64,000 nucleotides of DNA. Source: Allomuricauda sp. (GTDB lineage: Bacteria > Bacteroidota > Bacteroidia > Flavobacteriales > Flavobacteriaceae). Location: positions 496,001 to 560,000 of the forward strand of contig RHLF01000001.1 in the NCBI GenBank assembly GCA_003712125.1, in the 5' to 3' direction. Positions 16,552 to 25,090 of this stretch are shown piece after piece (the first letter of the stretch is position 1; every line of letters starts with the position of its first letter). Below the pieces are notes generated by a model. The model saw only the letters and a list, made by a program, of their open reading frames with translations. It was not told the DNA's origin and ran no database searches. The translations under genes were made by a program, and so were the position numbers.

Positions 16552-17493
16552 CTAATTTGGGTTTACCGAGACTGTGGAGTCTTTCGCTTGCTCAATGATC
16601 TTTTCTTCTTCAGGAGCATCGGGATCCACCCAAATTTCACCTTCTGGTGCTTTTGGATCGGCAGGTTCGGTGCCCTGAAACTGTAAAAGGTAACTGGCCA
16701 CCTGGGCCATTTCCACAGGTTTTAGGCTATTTTTCCAAGCCACCATGCCTTTTCCGTCACGACCGCCCTCAGATATGGTTCGAAACACATTTTTAATGCC
16801 ACCCCCAAGGATCCAATACTCATCGGTCAGGTTGGGTCCAATTCCACCACCTCCATCAGCCATATGACATACCACACAGTTCATGGTGAAGATTTTCTCG
16901 CCAGCCTTTAGATCCGATGCATCGGTCAATAACGCCACTGTATTGACATCAACCAGGTTTTTAGCGGTTCTCTTGTATTCTTCAATGGCGATTCGCGCTT
17001 CGGCCACCTGGTTTTCATATTCTTCCGCCTGTGTATAATCATTTACGATATGAAATCGTACGAGGTACACCACACCGAATAGTATGGTAGCATAAAACAT
17101 ATACACCCACCAAGGTGGCAATACATTGTCAAGTTCTCGAATACCGTCGTAATTATGGTCGAGCACAATCTCACCTTCCCTTTCAATAGACTTGCTTCGT
17201 GTTAATTGTTGGTATATTTTTTTGCCCCATGTCCATTCCCATTTCTTATTCTTTTCGGCCAGATAACGTTCTTGGGCCTCTTTGGAAAGTGTTTGAAACA
17301 TGATCCTTTCAATTGCCTGAACAATCAGCTCAACAGCAATCAACAACAGCAATACCAGCAGTAGAAAAAGCTGGGTGATCGGATAGGCCATAAAGGCGGG
17401 TTGATCTCCGGAGTCAATAAAGTATTCCATTAAACCAAACGCAATAAAGAACAGCAGTGTGACTCGTAACCACCATGGAATTCTAGATATCAT
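16552..17493 (-). CDS. ccoP: cbb3-type cytochrome c oxidase subunit CcoP, mono-heme form
   Basis: Electron-entry subunit of the high-affinity oxidase. 313 residues: two N-terminal hydrophobic helices (about 10-25 and 38-60), a soluble linker, a third helix near 128-147, and one cytochrome c domain with CVVCH (206-210) and an axial Met likely at 250 (GKGMVAWK). Proteobacterial CcoP has two CxxCH motifs; only one is present here. The tail after about 275 is Pro/Asp/Glu rich. Start overlaps the ccoQ stop by 4 bp. Confidence 0.93.
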   Translation of the reverse strand: MISRIPWWLRVTLLFFIAFGLMEYFIDSGDQPAFMAYPITQLFLLLVLLLLIAVELIVQAIERIMFQTLSKEAQERYLAEKNKKWEWTWGKKIYQQLTRSKSIEREGEIVLDHNYDGIRELDNVLPPWWVYMFYATILFGVVYLVRFHIVNDYTQAEEYENQVAEARIAIEEYKRTAKNLVDVNTVALLTDASDLKAGEKIFTMNCVVCHMADGGGGIGPNLTDEYWILGGGIKNVFRTISEGGRDGKGMVAWKNSLKPVEMAQVASYLLQFQGTEPADPKAPEGEIWVDPDAPEEEKIIEQAKDSTVSVNPN

Positions 17494-17681
17494 AATCTTG
17501 TTTTTTGTTGGTTATCTTCTTCTAAGGGCAATTCTCCCATCTCTTTGATATGTGATTTTGAAGCGGTAAATACCCACCAAAACAATAAGGTGAAAAACAC
17601 AAAAAAGATGAGTAAGGAAATCATGGGGTATGTGGCCACCCCATCAATACTTTCCATATGGTTTTTAACAAATTTCAACAT
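17490..17681 (-). CDS. ccoQ: CcoQ-like small subunit of cbb3 oxidase
   Basis: 63-residue membrane protein with one helix (PMISLLIFFVFFTLLFWWVF) and a charged C-terminal tail. CcoQ stabilises the CcoP-CcoNO association. The call rests on size, topology and position between ccoNO and ccoP with 2-bp and -4-bp junctions; sequence alone is weak. Confidence 0.82.
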   Translation of the reverse strand: MLKFVKNHMESIDGVATYPMISLLIFFVFFTLLFWWVFTASKSHIKEMGELPLEEDNQQKTRL

Positions 17682-17683
17682 GG

Positions 17684-19885
17684 CTATTTGTTTTGTGATA
17701 TTAGTTCTTCGGTCTCTTGTACTTTTATATCTGTACCCAATCGCTGCAGGTAAGCAATAAGCGCAACAACTTCTCGATCTCTCATTTCAATAAATTCCTG
17801 TCCATTTTCTTGCGCGTATTTTTTATCTGCCTCGTAGGTCCTTGCAAACTCAGGATCCTCATATAGGTTCTGTTCGATTTGGGTCGCCTGAACCTCCATA
17901 AGTTCTTGGGCATTGCCAATCTCCTCATCGGTATAAGGAACACCCAATTTGACCATTGCCCTCATTTTAGCTTCAATACCACTGCGGTCATGTTCATTGC
18001 TAACCAACCATTGGTAAGCCGGCATGATAGATCCAGCAGATGTACTCTGCGGATCATACATATGATTCAAGTGCCAATTGTCAGAGTATTTGCCCCCTAT
18101 TCTATGTAAATCAGGACCGGTTCGTTTACTACCCCATAAAAACGGATGATCATAGACGAACTCACCCGCCTTCGAATACTCACCATACCGTTCTACCTCG
18201 CTGCGGAAAGGCCTGATCATTTGCGAATGACAACTCACGCAACCCTCACGGATATACAAGTCTCTACCTTCCAACTCCAAAGGAGTGTAGGGTTGTACAC
18301 TGGCGATGGTAGGTATGTTCGATTTCACCAATAGGGTGGGTATAATTTGAACGATCCCCCCAATCAAAATGGCAATTGTGGCCAAAACTGTAAGCTGAAC
18401 TGGTTTTCTTTCCAACCAGGTGTGCAAGGTCTCTCCTACCAATCTCCTTTTTGAGACCCGCTTTAATTCAGGTGCTTCGGCCATTTCATCTTCAACGGCA
18501 CTCCCTCTTTTAATGGTGACAACAACATTATAGATCATGATGAGCATCCCGATGATAAATAGGGTTCCTCCAATTGCCCGCATCCAATACATTGGGATGA
18601 TCTGTTGTACGGTTTCCAAGAAATTACCATACACCAAACTTCCATCGGGGTTAAACTCCTTCCACATCAACGCTTGGGTAAATCCGGCGACATACATAGG
18701 AAGTGCATACAAAATGATACCCAATGTCCCAATCCAAAAATGAAGGTTGGCCAATCCTTTGGAGTAAAGCCTGGTCTTATACATTTTAGGGACTAAAAAG
18801 TAAATCATACCAAAGGTCAAAAAGCCATTCCACGCCAATGCACCCACGTGTACATGGGCAATGACCCAGTCGCTGAAATGCGCAATTGCATTAATGTTCT
18901 TTAACGATAGCATTGGGCCTTCAAAAGTGGCCATACCGTAACCGGTGATCGCTACGACCATAAATTTTAAAACCGGGTCGGTACGCACCTTATCCCAGGC
19001 ACCCCGTAAGGTCAAAAGACCATTGATCATACCTCCCCATGAGGGTGCGATCAACATGATCGAAAACACGACCCCAAGGTTCTGCGCCCAATCGGGCAAG
19101 GATGAATAGAGCAAATGGTGTGGTCCGGCCCATATGTAGATGAAGATCAAGGACCAAAAATGCACAATGGATAGGCGGTAAGAATACACCGGCCTATTGG
19201 CTGCCTTGGGCACAAAATAATACATCAAACCCAAAAAAGGAGTGGTCAAGAAAAAGGCCACAGCATTGTGCCCATACCACCATTGGACGAGGGCATCTTG
19301 AACCCCGGCGTAAACAGAATAACTCTTGAGCGCGGTCACGGGCAATTCCAAGCTGTTGAATATATGCAGTACGGCAACTGTTACAAATGTGGCCAAGTAA
19401 AACCAGACAGCAACATAAAGGTGGCGTTGCCTCCTTTTGAGAATCGTTCCGATCATATTCCAACCGAAAACGACCCAAACTACCGCGATGGCAATATCAA
19501 TTGGCCATTCGAGCTCGGCATATTCCTTGGAGGTAGTGATACCCAACGGCAGGGTAATGGCTGCCGCCACAATGATGAGCTGCCAACCCCAAAAATTAAT
19601 ATTGCTCAGAGCATCACTGAACATCCTGGCCTTTAAAAGGCGCTGTAAGGAGTAGTAAACCCCGGCGAAAATTGCATTCCCAACGAAGGCAAAAATAACG
19701 GCGTTGGTGTGCAATGGACGTAATCGGCCGAAGCTTAACCACGAGATGCCATCTGTAATGTTGGGAAATAAAAACATGAAGGCCAACAAAAGGCCTACCA
19801 CCATACCCACAACTCCCCATAACATGGTGGCATAGAGAAATTTTTGTACGATTTTATTATCGTAGTGAAATTGCTGTACTTCCAT
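17684..19885 (-). CDS. ccoNO: cbb3-type cytochrome c oxidase subunits I and II fused (CcoNO)
   Basis: Catalytic core of the high-affinity oxidase. Residues 1-460 are CcoN with about 12 helices and heme/CuB ligands in GRLRPLHTNAV (His59), WWYGHNAVAF (His206), AGPHHLLY (His256/257) and VIAHVHVGAL (His344/346). A linker of about 30 residues leads to CcoO: an anchor helix near 500, then CVSCHSQMIRPF with the heme c motif at 549-553 and a likely Met ligand in GSIMPAY. In proteobacteria CcoN and CcoO are separate. The fusion is common in Bacteroidota. Confidence 0.95.
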   Translation of the reverse strand: MEVQQFHYDNKIVQKFLYATMLWGVVGMVVGLLLAFMFLFPNITDGISWLSFGRLRPLHTNAVIFAFVGNAIFAGVYYSLQRLLKARMFSDALSNINFWGWQLIIVAAAITLPLGITTSKEYAELEWPIDIAIAVVWVVFGWNMIGTILKRRQRHLYVAVWFYLATFVTVAVLHIFNSLELPVTALKSYSVYAGVQDALVQWWYGHNAVAFFLTTPFLGLMYYFVPKAANRPVYSYRLSIVHFWSLIFIYIWAGPHHLLYSSLPDWAQNLGVVFSIMLIAPSWGGMINGLLTLRGAWDKVRTDPVLKFMVVAITGYGMATFEGPMLSLKNINAIAHFSDWVIAHVHVGALAWNGFLTFGMIYFLVPKMYKTRLYSKGLANLHFWIGTLGIILYALPMYVAGFTQALMWKEFNPDGSLVYGNFLETVQQIIPMYWMRAIGGTLFIIGMLIMIYNVVVTIKRGSAVEDEMAEAPELKRVSKRRLVGETLHTWLERKPVQLTVLATIAILIGGIVQIIPTLLVKSNIPTIASVQPYTPLELEGRDLYIREGCVSCHSQMIRPFRSEVERYGEYSKAGEFVYDHPFLWGSKRTGPDLHRIGGKYSDNWHLNHMYDPQSTSAGSIMPAYQWLVSNEHDRSGIEAKMRAMVKLGVPYTDEEIGNAQELMEVQATQIEQNLYEDPEFARTYEADKKYAQENGQEFIEMRDREVVALIAYLQRLGTDIKVQETEELISQNK

Positions 19886-19887
19886 AA

Positions 19888-20079
19888 TTACTCAGTTTGA
19901 CTTTTATTTTGGTTGTTGTTCTTCGTATTCTCTTTTACCAGTTCGTCTTCGAAAAGCATGCGAACTGAAGGGGTATATGAATCATCATACTGCCCACTTT
20001 TGACGGTGAAGATGAAGGCTACAAAAAAGAATATAGCCACACATACGCTTATGCTCAATAACACATAAATTACGCTCAT
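19888..20079 (-). CDS. ccoS: cbb3 oxidase maturation protein CcoS
   Basis: 63-residue single-helix membrane protein, MSVIYVLLSISVCVAIFFFV, then FIFTVKSGQYDD. CcoS is needed for insertion of the redox cofactors into cbb3 oxidase. The GQYDD motif after the helix is diagnostic of the family. It begins the ccoS-ccoNO-ccoQ-ccoP run, 2 bp before ccoNO, with an Fnr-like box 56 bp upstream of its ATG. Confidence 0.92.
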   Translation of the reverse strand: MSVIYVLLSISVCVAIFFFVAFIFTVKSGQYDDSYTPSVRMLFEDELVKENTKNNNQNKSQTE

Positions 20080-20129
20080 ACCTAATTGAATTCGGATGTA
20101 AAACTATAAGGGTGCCAACTCACAAAAAA

Positions 20130-20141
20130 TGACATTTATCA
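20130..20141. promoter_or_regulatory. Fnr-like box upstream of ccoS
   Basis: TGACATTTATCA on the plus strand (TGATAAATGTCA facing ccoS), centred about 56 bp before the ccoS start and overlapping the fixI stop codon. It could give the oxidase structural genes their own oxygen-regulated promoter, separate from fixI. Confidence 0.55.
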
Positions 20142-22508
20142 GCTTTTTAATTTTCTTGACAGCATGTTCATGGCAAGGGTTGTAAAAACCACAATGCTAA
20201 TGGAACTCAGAGGCATCAAGATTGCAGCTATTACTGGCTTCAACTGACCGGTAACCGCGAAATACAAGCCTGTGATATTATAAAGGAGCGAGAGTAAAAA
20301 ACTCCATTTTATGACGATCGTCGCCTGTTTCGAAAGGTGAAGAAACCGATCAAGCAAGTTGAATTTCTTGGCATCCAAAATGGCATCGCAGGCCGGTGAA
20401 AATACATTTACATCTTCAGAAATGGCAACCCCGACATCACTTTGTGCCAAGGCTCCAGCATCATTCAAACCATCACCTATCATCATTACCACACTGTGTT
20501 GCTGCGCACTTTTAATGAATGCCAATTTGTCTTGGGGTTGCTGATTAAAAAACATGGGGAATTGAAAAGGAAACATTTTCTCAAGATGATTCTTTTCGCC
20601 ATCATGGTCACCCGACAAAATCACGAGGTTAAAATCGTTCCGAAGTTTTTTGAAAAGCCTTACCAAGCCATCGCGATACTTGCTCTTGAACACAAATCGC
20701 CCCTTATAGCCTTCTTGGGTACCAATATGTACCGCTGTCTCTGATTGCCGAGAGATTGCTTGTCCCAGATAGTGGGCAGAGCCGACCTTCATAGAACAAC
20801 TGCCCACGGTTCCCTGAACACCCTTACCTGTGTTTTCGGTAAAATCGTCGAGGGTCATGATCTCATAATCGTCCAAAATTCCATAGAGCTCTCTACTTAA
20901 GGGATGATTGGAAGCCCTTAAGGTGTTTTTTAAAAGCGAAGCTTCCTCATTCGAAAGCTCCATACCCTCATAAACAATTGCATTCCCCGCATTTGAGGTT
21001 AGGGTACCGGTCTTATCAAACACCAATGTATCGACCTTGGCCAAGCGCTCAATGGTATTGGCATCTCTCAGATAAAACCCTTTTCGGCCAAAGATTCGAA
21101 GCAGATTGCCCAAGGTAAAGGGGGCTGCCAAAGCAATGGCACACGGACATGCGATAATGAGTACCGCCGTAAAGACATTTAATGCCATTGAGGGGTCGTA
21201 CCATAACCAAAAAGAGGTGGCCATTGTTGCTATGCTTAGCACAGCGATCGTAAACCGTTTCCCAATGGCGTCGGTTAACGATTGAAACTCACTTGCCTTG
21301 TTTTTTGAAAAAGCCGAATTGCTCCATAGTTGGGTCAAATAACTTTGCGAAACAGACTTAAGGGCTTCCACCTCGAGCACCGAACCCAACTGTTTTCCAC
21401 CTGCAAAAAGTTTGTCTCCTGATGTTTTCGGAACAGATTCGGATTCACCAGTTACAAAACTGTAATCAATATGCGCCCTACCTTGAACCAGCAGGCTATC
21501 AACGGGTATGATTTCTTGATTGCGAACCAGAAGCCGATCCCCTTGTTGTATGGCATGGATTTCTACATTTTCTTCGACACCATCTTCCCTGATTTTGGTT
21601 ACACCTATAGGAAAATAAGATTTATAATCCCGTTCAAAGGACAGGTGGGCATACGTTTTTTGTTGGAAAAAACGGCCCACTAAAAGAAAGAACACGAGCC
21701 CCGTAAGACTGTCAAAGAATCCAGAACCAAGATCAAATAGAACATCTACGGCACTTCTTAAAAAAAGGGTCAATATTCCCAGGGCAATTGGCACATCGAT
21801 GTTCAATATCTTAGAGCGCAGCCCTTTAAGGGCAGCACTAAAATAATCGCGAGCGGCATAAAAAACCACCGGAAGTGAAAACGCAAACATTAGCCCTCTG
21901 AAAAAGGGTTTGTATTGGTCAAGCCAAAACTCTTGCACCTCAAAATACTCGGGAAACGAAAGGAGCATCACATTACCGAATGAAAATCCCGCAACCCCCA
22001 ATTTGTAGATTAAGTCACGGCTTACCCTTTTCTTGGCCTTGGAATAATCTTCAAGGGCAATCGAAGGTTCATAACCTATACGGGCCAATAGCATGGCCAA
22101 TTCTTTTAATTTCAAGTTGTCCTTCTCGAAAGTGATACGCACCCTACGTTTCGGAAAATCGACCATAGAACTTTTGACCGAGGCATGTAAACGACCCAGG
22201 TTCTCCAATACCCAAATACATGAACTGCAATGCATATGTGGAATATGGAATTCCACCACCTGAATACCCTCTTCGTTAAAATCCAAAAGTTTCTCGACAA
22301 CTTCTTGGTTATCCAAAAAATCATAGGCATTCGAAACTTCTTTAGGTGTTGCCCCAGCTGCGGCTTGTAAATCGTAATAGCTTTCAAGTCCGTTGACTTG
22401 AAAAATTTCATACACCGTTTTGCATCCGTTACAACAGAAATCCTTATCATCAAATCGAACGGCAGTACGATTGCAAGAATCACCACAATGGAAACAAGTT
22501 GCCGCCAT
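20139..22508 (-). CDS. ccoI: Copper-translocating P1B-type ATPase CcoI/FixI
   Basis: Exports copper across the inner membrane for cbb3 oxidase assembly. 789 residues. The N-terminal Cys-rich putative metal-binding segment has C5, C8, C12, C25, C26 and C29. The heavy-metal-associated domain has HMHCSSCIWV (Cys94/97). Helix CPC motif ACPCAIALA, phosphorylation site DKTGTLT and GDGLNDAGALAQSDVGVAI complete the pump. It reads away from the Crp/Fnr gene, and the two share a 116-bp divergent region with a single perfect Fnr-like box. Confidence 0.95.
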   Translation of the reverse strand: MAATCFHCGDSCNRTAVRFDDKDFCCNGCKTVYEIFQVNGLESYYDLQAAAGATPKEVSNAYDFLDNQEVVEKLLDFNEEGIQVVEFHIPHMHCSSCIWVLENLGRLHASVKSSMVDFPKRRVRITFEKDNLKLKELAMLLARIGYEPSIALEDYSKAKKRVSRDLIYKLGVAGFSFGNVMLLSFPEYFEVQEFWLDQYKPFFRGLMFAFSLPVVFYAARDYFSAALKGLRSKILNIDVPIALGILTLFLRSAVDVLFDLGSGFFDSLTGLVFFLLVGRFFQQKTYAHLSFERDYKSYFPIGVTKIREDGVEENVEIHAIQQGDRLLVRNQEIIPVDSLLVQGRAHIDYSFVTGESESVPKTSGDKLFAGGKQLGSVLEVEALKSVSQSYLTQLWSNSAFSKNKASEFQSLTDAIGKRFTIAVLSIATMATSFWLWYDPSMALNVFTAVLIIACPCAIALAAPFTLGNLLRIFGRKGFYLRDANTIERLAKVDTLVFDKTGTLTSNAGNAIVYEGMELSNEEASLLKNTLRASNHPLSRELYGILDDYEIMTLDDFTENTGKGVQGTVGSCSMKVGSAHYLGQAISRQSETAVHIGTQEGYKGRFVFKSKYRDGLVRLFKKLRNDFNLVILSGDHDGEKNHLEKMFPFQFPMFFNQQPQDKLAFIKSAQQHSVVMMIGDGLNDAGALAQSDVGVAISEDVNVFSPACDAILDAKKFNLLDRFLHLSKQATIVIKWSFLLSLLYNITGLYFAVTGQLKPVIAAILMPLSSISIVVFTTLAMNMLSRKLKS

Positions 22509-22561
22509 ATCATTTTACTTATACCTTGGGCAAAGGTGGCGGCAATAATTTCCTAAAAACA

Positions 22562-22573
22562 TGATAATTATCA
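22562..22573. promoter_or_regulatory. Fnr-like box shared by divergent ccoI and crp/fnr promoters
   Basis: Perfect palindrome TGATAATTATCA. Its centre is 59.5 bp from the ccoI start and 57.5 bp from the ATG of the Crp/Fnr gene, so it is placed almost symmetrically. It implies autoregulation. Confidence 0.7.
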
Positions 22574-22624
22574 GGTTTGCGAATTCGTTTGACCCTTACC
22601 TTTGTAGCATCAGGTATAAACGTT

Positions 22625-23311
22625 ATGGAAAGCAGATGTGAAAATTGTATCATTCGACAGTTCAATGCGCTGCGAGCAATGAACAAGGAAGAACTAAAGA
22701 AGGTTTCCGACTCGAAAATCACCAAAAAGGTCAAAAAAGGTGAAGCTCTTTTTGAGGAAGGGGAAAAACTCAATGGTGTTTATTGTGTTCGTGACGGTGT
22801 TTCCAAGCTTTCTAAGTTAAGTGCCAATGGTAAAGATCAAATCGTAAAATTGGCCACCAAGGGAGAAGTGATGGGGCAACGCTCGGTAATTGCCCAAGAA
22901 TCAACCAACTTATCTGCTGTCGCGGTAAGTGATATGGAAGTTTGCTTTATCCCAAAAGAAAGTATCAGTACCACCTTACATACCAACCCAAATTTCACCC
23001 TTGAGGTATTACGTCATATGGCCCATGATCTAAAGGAAGCCGATGATGTTATTGTCAATATGGGGCAAAAAACGGTGAAGCAACGAATTGCCGAAGCTTT
23101 TTTATACCTCCGAAATTTCGGCGTCGATGATGAAGGTTTTTTTAAGGTAACGCTTTCTCGAGAAGACATCGGCAACGTTGTGGGTACGGCCACCGAGTCT
23201 GCCATCAGGATTATTTCAGAATTTAAAAAGAAAGGGCTCATCATCGCTTCAGGAAAAAAATTGGGTGTCAAGGATGAGAAAAAACTCCGAGACTTGGCAG
23301 AAGGGTTCTAA
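22625..23311 (+). CDS. Crp/Fnr family transcriptional regulator
   Basis: 228-residue regulator: N-terminal cyclic-nucleotide-binding-type beta roll, dimer helix around 125-160, and C-terminal winged HTH with recognition region GNVVGTATESAIRIISEF (E191 and R195 conserved as in FNR, FNR Ser replaced by Ile). ATG at 22625 is chosen over an upstream TTG (22577), which lies between the box and any start site. Cysteines are C5, C8 (CENC), C54 and C107. C5/C8/C107 match three of the four FNR cluster ligands in position; the third N-terminal Cys is Phe13. Oxygen sensing is likely but not shown. Candidate regulator of all five Fnr-like boxes here. Confidence 0.9.
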   Translation: MESRCENCIIRQFNALRAMNKEELKKVSDSKITKKVKKGEALFEEGEKLNGVYCVRDGVSKLSKLSANGKDQIVKLATKGEVMGQRSVIAQESTNLSAVAVSDMEVCFIPKESISTTLHTNPNFTLEVLRHMAHDLKEADDVIVNMGQKTVKQRIAEAFLYLRNFGVDDEGFFKVTLSREDIGNVVGTATESAIRIISEFKKKGLIIASGKKLGVKDEKKLRDLAEGF

Positions 23312-23326
23312 AAATCAATCAAAACC

Positions 23327-23338
23327 TGATAATTATCA
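23327..23338. promoter_or_regulatory. Fnr-like box upstream of the universal stress gene
   Basis: Perfect TGATAATTATCA, centred 57.5 bp before the ATG at 23390. Identical sequence and spacing to the box of the crp/fnr gene. Confidence 0.7.
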
Positions 23339-23389
23339 TAGTATTACCCTAATGGGGCCGCTACTTTTATCCCATCTTAAAAAATTGGG

Positions 23390-24289
23390 ATGAAACGAAT
23401 TTTAATACCAACGGACTTTTCCAACAATGCATGGAATGCCATTTGCTACGCCGTACAATTGTTCAAAGACCAAGAATGTGAATTTTTCTTGTTGAACACC
23501 TATACCCCTGTCATTCCCAGTAGCCGTTTTATGGCGCCAATGACCAACGCGGTGCGCATCGAAGATGCGATAAGGGAGTCTTCAGAAAATGGATTGCAGC
23601 ATACCGTAGCCCGCATTCAAAAAGAATATCCTAATGACAAGCATTCGTTTGAAACAATATCGTCATTCAACCTATTGGTAGACGAGGTTAAAGATGTGGT
23701 GGAAAGCCATGGTATAGCATTAATCGTTACGGGAACAAAAGGTGCTTCCGGAATGGAAGAGGTGTTTATGGGCAGCAATACAGTTCAAATTATCAAGAGC
23801 ACAAAAAAATGCCCCATATTGGCCATCCCACAGCATTTCGAATTTACTACGCCATCTGAAATTGCCTTTGCCACCGATTTTTACCGTTTCTATTCCCAAT
23901 CGGAATTACAACCCCTGCTGAATATGGCCAAATCTTTCAAGGCCACTATTCGCATCGTGCATGTGCAATACAAGATAAAGGCCTTATCTGAATTGCAGCA
24001 ATTTAATCTCAATATGCTAAGAAAGTATTTTGCCGGGGTGGCACATTACGTGCATACCGTTTCAGAACTTACTTCGGTGTCCCATACCTTAGACGTATTC
24101 TCCAAAGAATTGGATATTCACCTATTGGCCATGTTGCATTATCAGCATAGCTATATGGAAAAAATGACCCGAGAGCCTATTGTCAAGCGAACCGCTTTCC
24201 ATACGCAAATACCTCTTTTGGTGATTCCGGAACTGAGTATGGACCTCATGGATAATAGTACCAAACAACGTAAGGCAGAAGTTATCTAA
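23390..24289 (+). CDS. Tandem-domain universal stress protein
   Basis: 299-residue cytoplasmic protein with two Usp domains. The first (1-145) begins MKRILIPTDFSNNAWNAICY and ends with the ATP-binding signature G-TK-G-(9)-GS in VTGTKGASGMEEVFMGSN. The second (about 155-285) lacks this loop and is probably structural. The placement directly after an Fnr-like box and next to the regulator suggests induction at low oxygen, as for many Usp genes near cbb3 loci. Its last codons overlap the convergent gene at 24282 by 8 bp. Confidence 0.9.
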   Translation: MKRILIPTDFSNNAWNAICYAVQLFKDQECEFFLLNTYTPVIPSSRFMAPMTNAVRIEDAIRESSENGLQHTVARIQKEYPNDKHSFETISSFNLLVDEVKDVVESHGIALIVTGTKGASGMEEVFMGSNTVQIIKSTKKCPILAIPQHFEFTTPSEIAFATDFYRFYSQSELQPLLNMAKSFKATIRIVHVQYKIKALSELQQFNLNMLRKYFAGVAHYVHTVSELTSVSHTLDVFSKELDIHLLAMLHYQHSYMEKMTREPIVKRTAFHTQIPLLVIPELSMDLMDNSTKQRKAEVI

Positions 24290-24518
24290 ACTTTTCATTT
24301 TCTTGGGCAATCGGATTATCTTCATAGAAATCATCAAAGGTTTTAGAAGTGACATAGGTATCGGTCAGCACCCGATATACCATGTACATCACAAATCCTT
24401 GTCCAAAAACTGTGAGGTAAAAAATCCAATTGAAGGGTAAATTCATGCTGGCCATAATCGTTAATGCAATCAACATAAAGGAGGTAAAAGCGACGACGGC
24501 CATTGCTGAAGTTTTCAT
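24282..24518 (-). CDS. Small two-helix membrane protein
   Basis: Not a family I can name. 78 residues from the ATG at 24518 (MKTSAMAVVAF); an upstream in-frame start at 24575 would add 19 uncharacteristic residues. Two hydrophobic helices (AMAVVAFTSFMLIALTIMA and WIFYLTVFGQGFVMYMVYRV) are followed by an acidic cytosol-type tail DFYEDNPIAQENEKF. It lies in the respiration island, tail to tail with the stress gene. Size and layout resemble small accessory membrane proteins found near cbb3 loci. Confidence 0.65.
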   Translation of the reverse strand: MKTSAMAVVAFTSFMLIALTIMASMNLPFNWIFYLTVFGQGFVMYMVYRVLTDTYVTSKTFDDFYEDNPIAQENEKFR

Positions 24519-24593
24519 AGTAAAATTTTTAGGAGAAGTTACTATGCTTTTGGCACTTCGAGAAGCATTTAACAAGAACTTATAAAATCAAAA

Positions 24594-24615
24594 GCCCCAA
24601 ACCATGGTTTGGGGC
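24594..24615 (-). terminator. Terminator-like palindrome after the gene at 24696
   Basis: Perfect 11-bp arms GCCCCAAACCA/TGGTTTGGGGC with a minimal loop. Read on the minus strand it is followed by TTTTGATTTT, so it best fits termination of the 24696-24977 gene, 80 bp upstream on that strand. Confidence 0.6.
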
Positions 24616-24695
24616 GCTCTATGCTTCTGTAGAACCTTAGAAGGTCCTTTTATGAAGACCGCTATTTTTTTGCTCTTATTTCCCGTACCCTTTGA

Positions 24696-24977
24696 CTAGA
24701 TCAAAAATCCAAGGATAATCAACACATTGACCACAACACTGGTTAAAAGCAATCTGAATATCAAGATGGGTTTTTGCAAGGTAAGGATCGCTGCGTTATG
24801 AATGCTGCATACAATTACAGATACCAAAACCAAAGCCATAGCGAACAGACCATTGGCCATACTCAACGAAGCCAAAATAGCGATTGCGCCGAGACAGGTC
24901 GAAAGTACAATGCCCAGACTCGAATAGCCTGAAACATTTTCAATAAAGTCTTTTTGAAGATTTGATAAAGTTGTCAT
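24696..24977 (-). CDS. Small three-helix membrane protein with Fnr-like box
   Basis: Unnamed hydrophobic protein. I start it at the ATG at 24977 (MTTLSNLQKDFIENVSG), giving 93 residues. The longer start at 25004 would fall at or before the transcription start expected from the Fnr-like box at 25033-25044. Three hydrophobic helices follow: LGIVLSTCLGAIAILASLSM, LFAMALVLVSVIVC and LLLTSVVVNVLIILGFLI. Probably induced at low oxygen with the oxidase genes; role unknown. Confidence 0.65.
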   Translation of the reverse strand: MTTLSNLQKDFIENVSGYSSLGIVLSTCLGAIAILASLSMANGLFAMALVLVSVIVCSIHNAAILTLQKPILIFRLLLTSVVVNVLIILGFLI

Positions 24978-25032
24978 TGCCGATAGTTTTATAATTCTAT
25001 CCAAAACTACCTAGGGCATGCGTCCTATTTCA

Positions 25033-25044
25033 TGACTTTTATCA
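25033..25044. promoter_or_regulatory. Fnr-like box upstream of the small membrane gene
   Basis: TGACTTTTATCA (TGATAAAAGTCA facing the gene), centred about 61 bp before the ATG at 24977. Same TGAY-N4-ATCA form as the other four. Confidence 0.5.
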
Positions 25045-25062
25045 GTTTTCAGAAAAAGGCAT

Positions 25063-25089
25063 AAAAAAACCCAACACTAAGTTGGGTTT
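25063..25089 (-). terminator. Terminator of tRNA-Leu
   Basis: On the minus strand the stem AACCCAAC/GTTGGGTT is followed by a run of T. It begins directly after the tRNA-Leu 3' end. Confidence 0.85.
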
Positions 25090-25090
25090 G

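Noticed and set aside
17879-19655. Several plus-strand frames opposite ccoNO
   Set aside because: Antisense shadows of a membrane-protein gene with biased codons.
24594-24615. Perfect palindrome considered as an operator
   Set aside because: GC-rich arms followed on the minus strand by a T-rich tract, after a gene end: a terminator explains it better.
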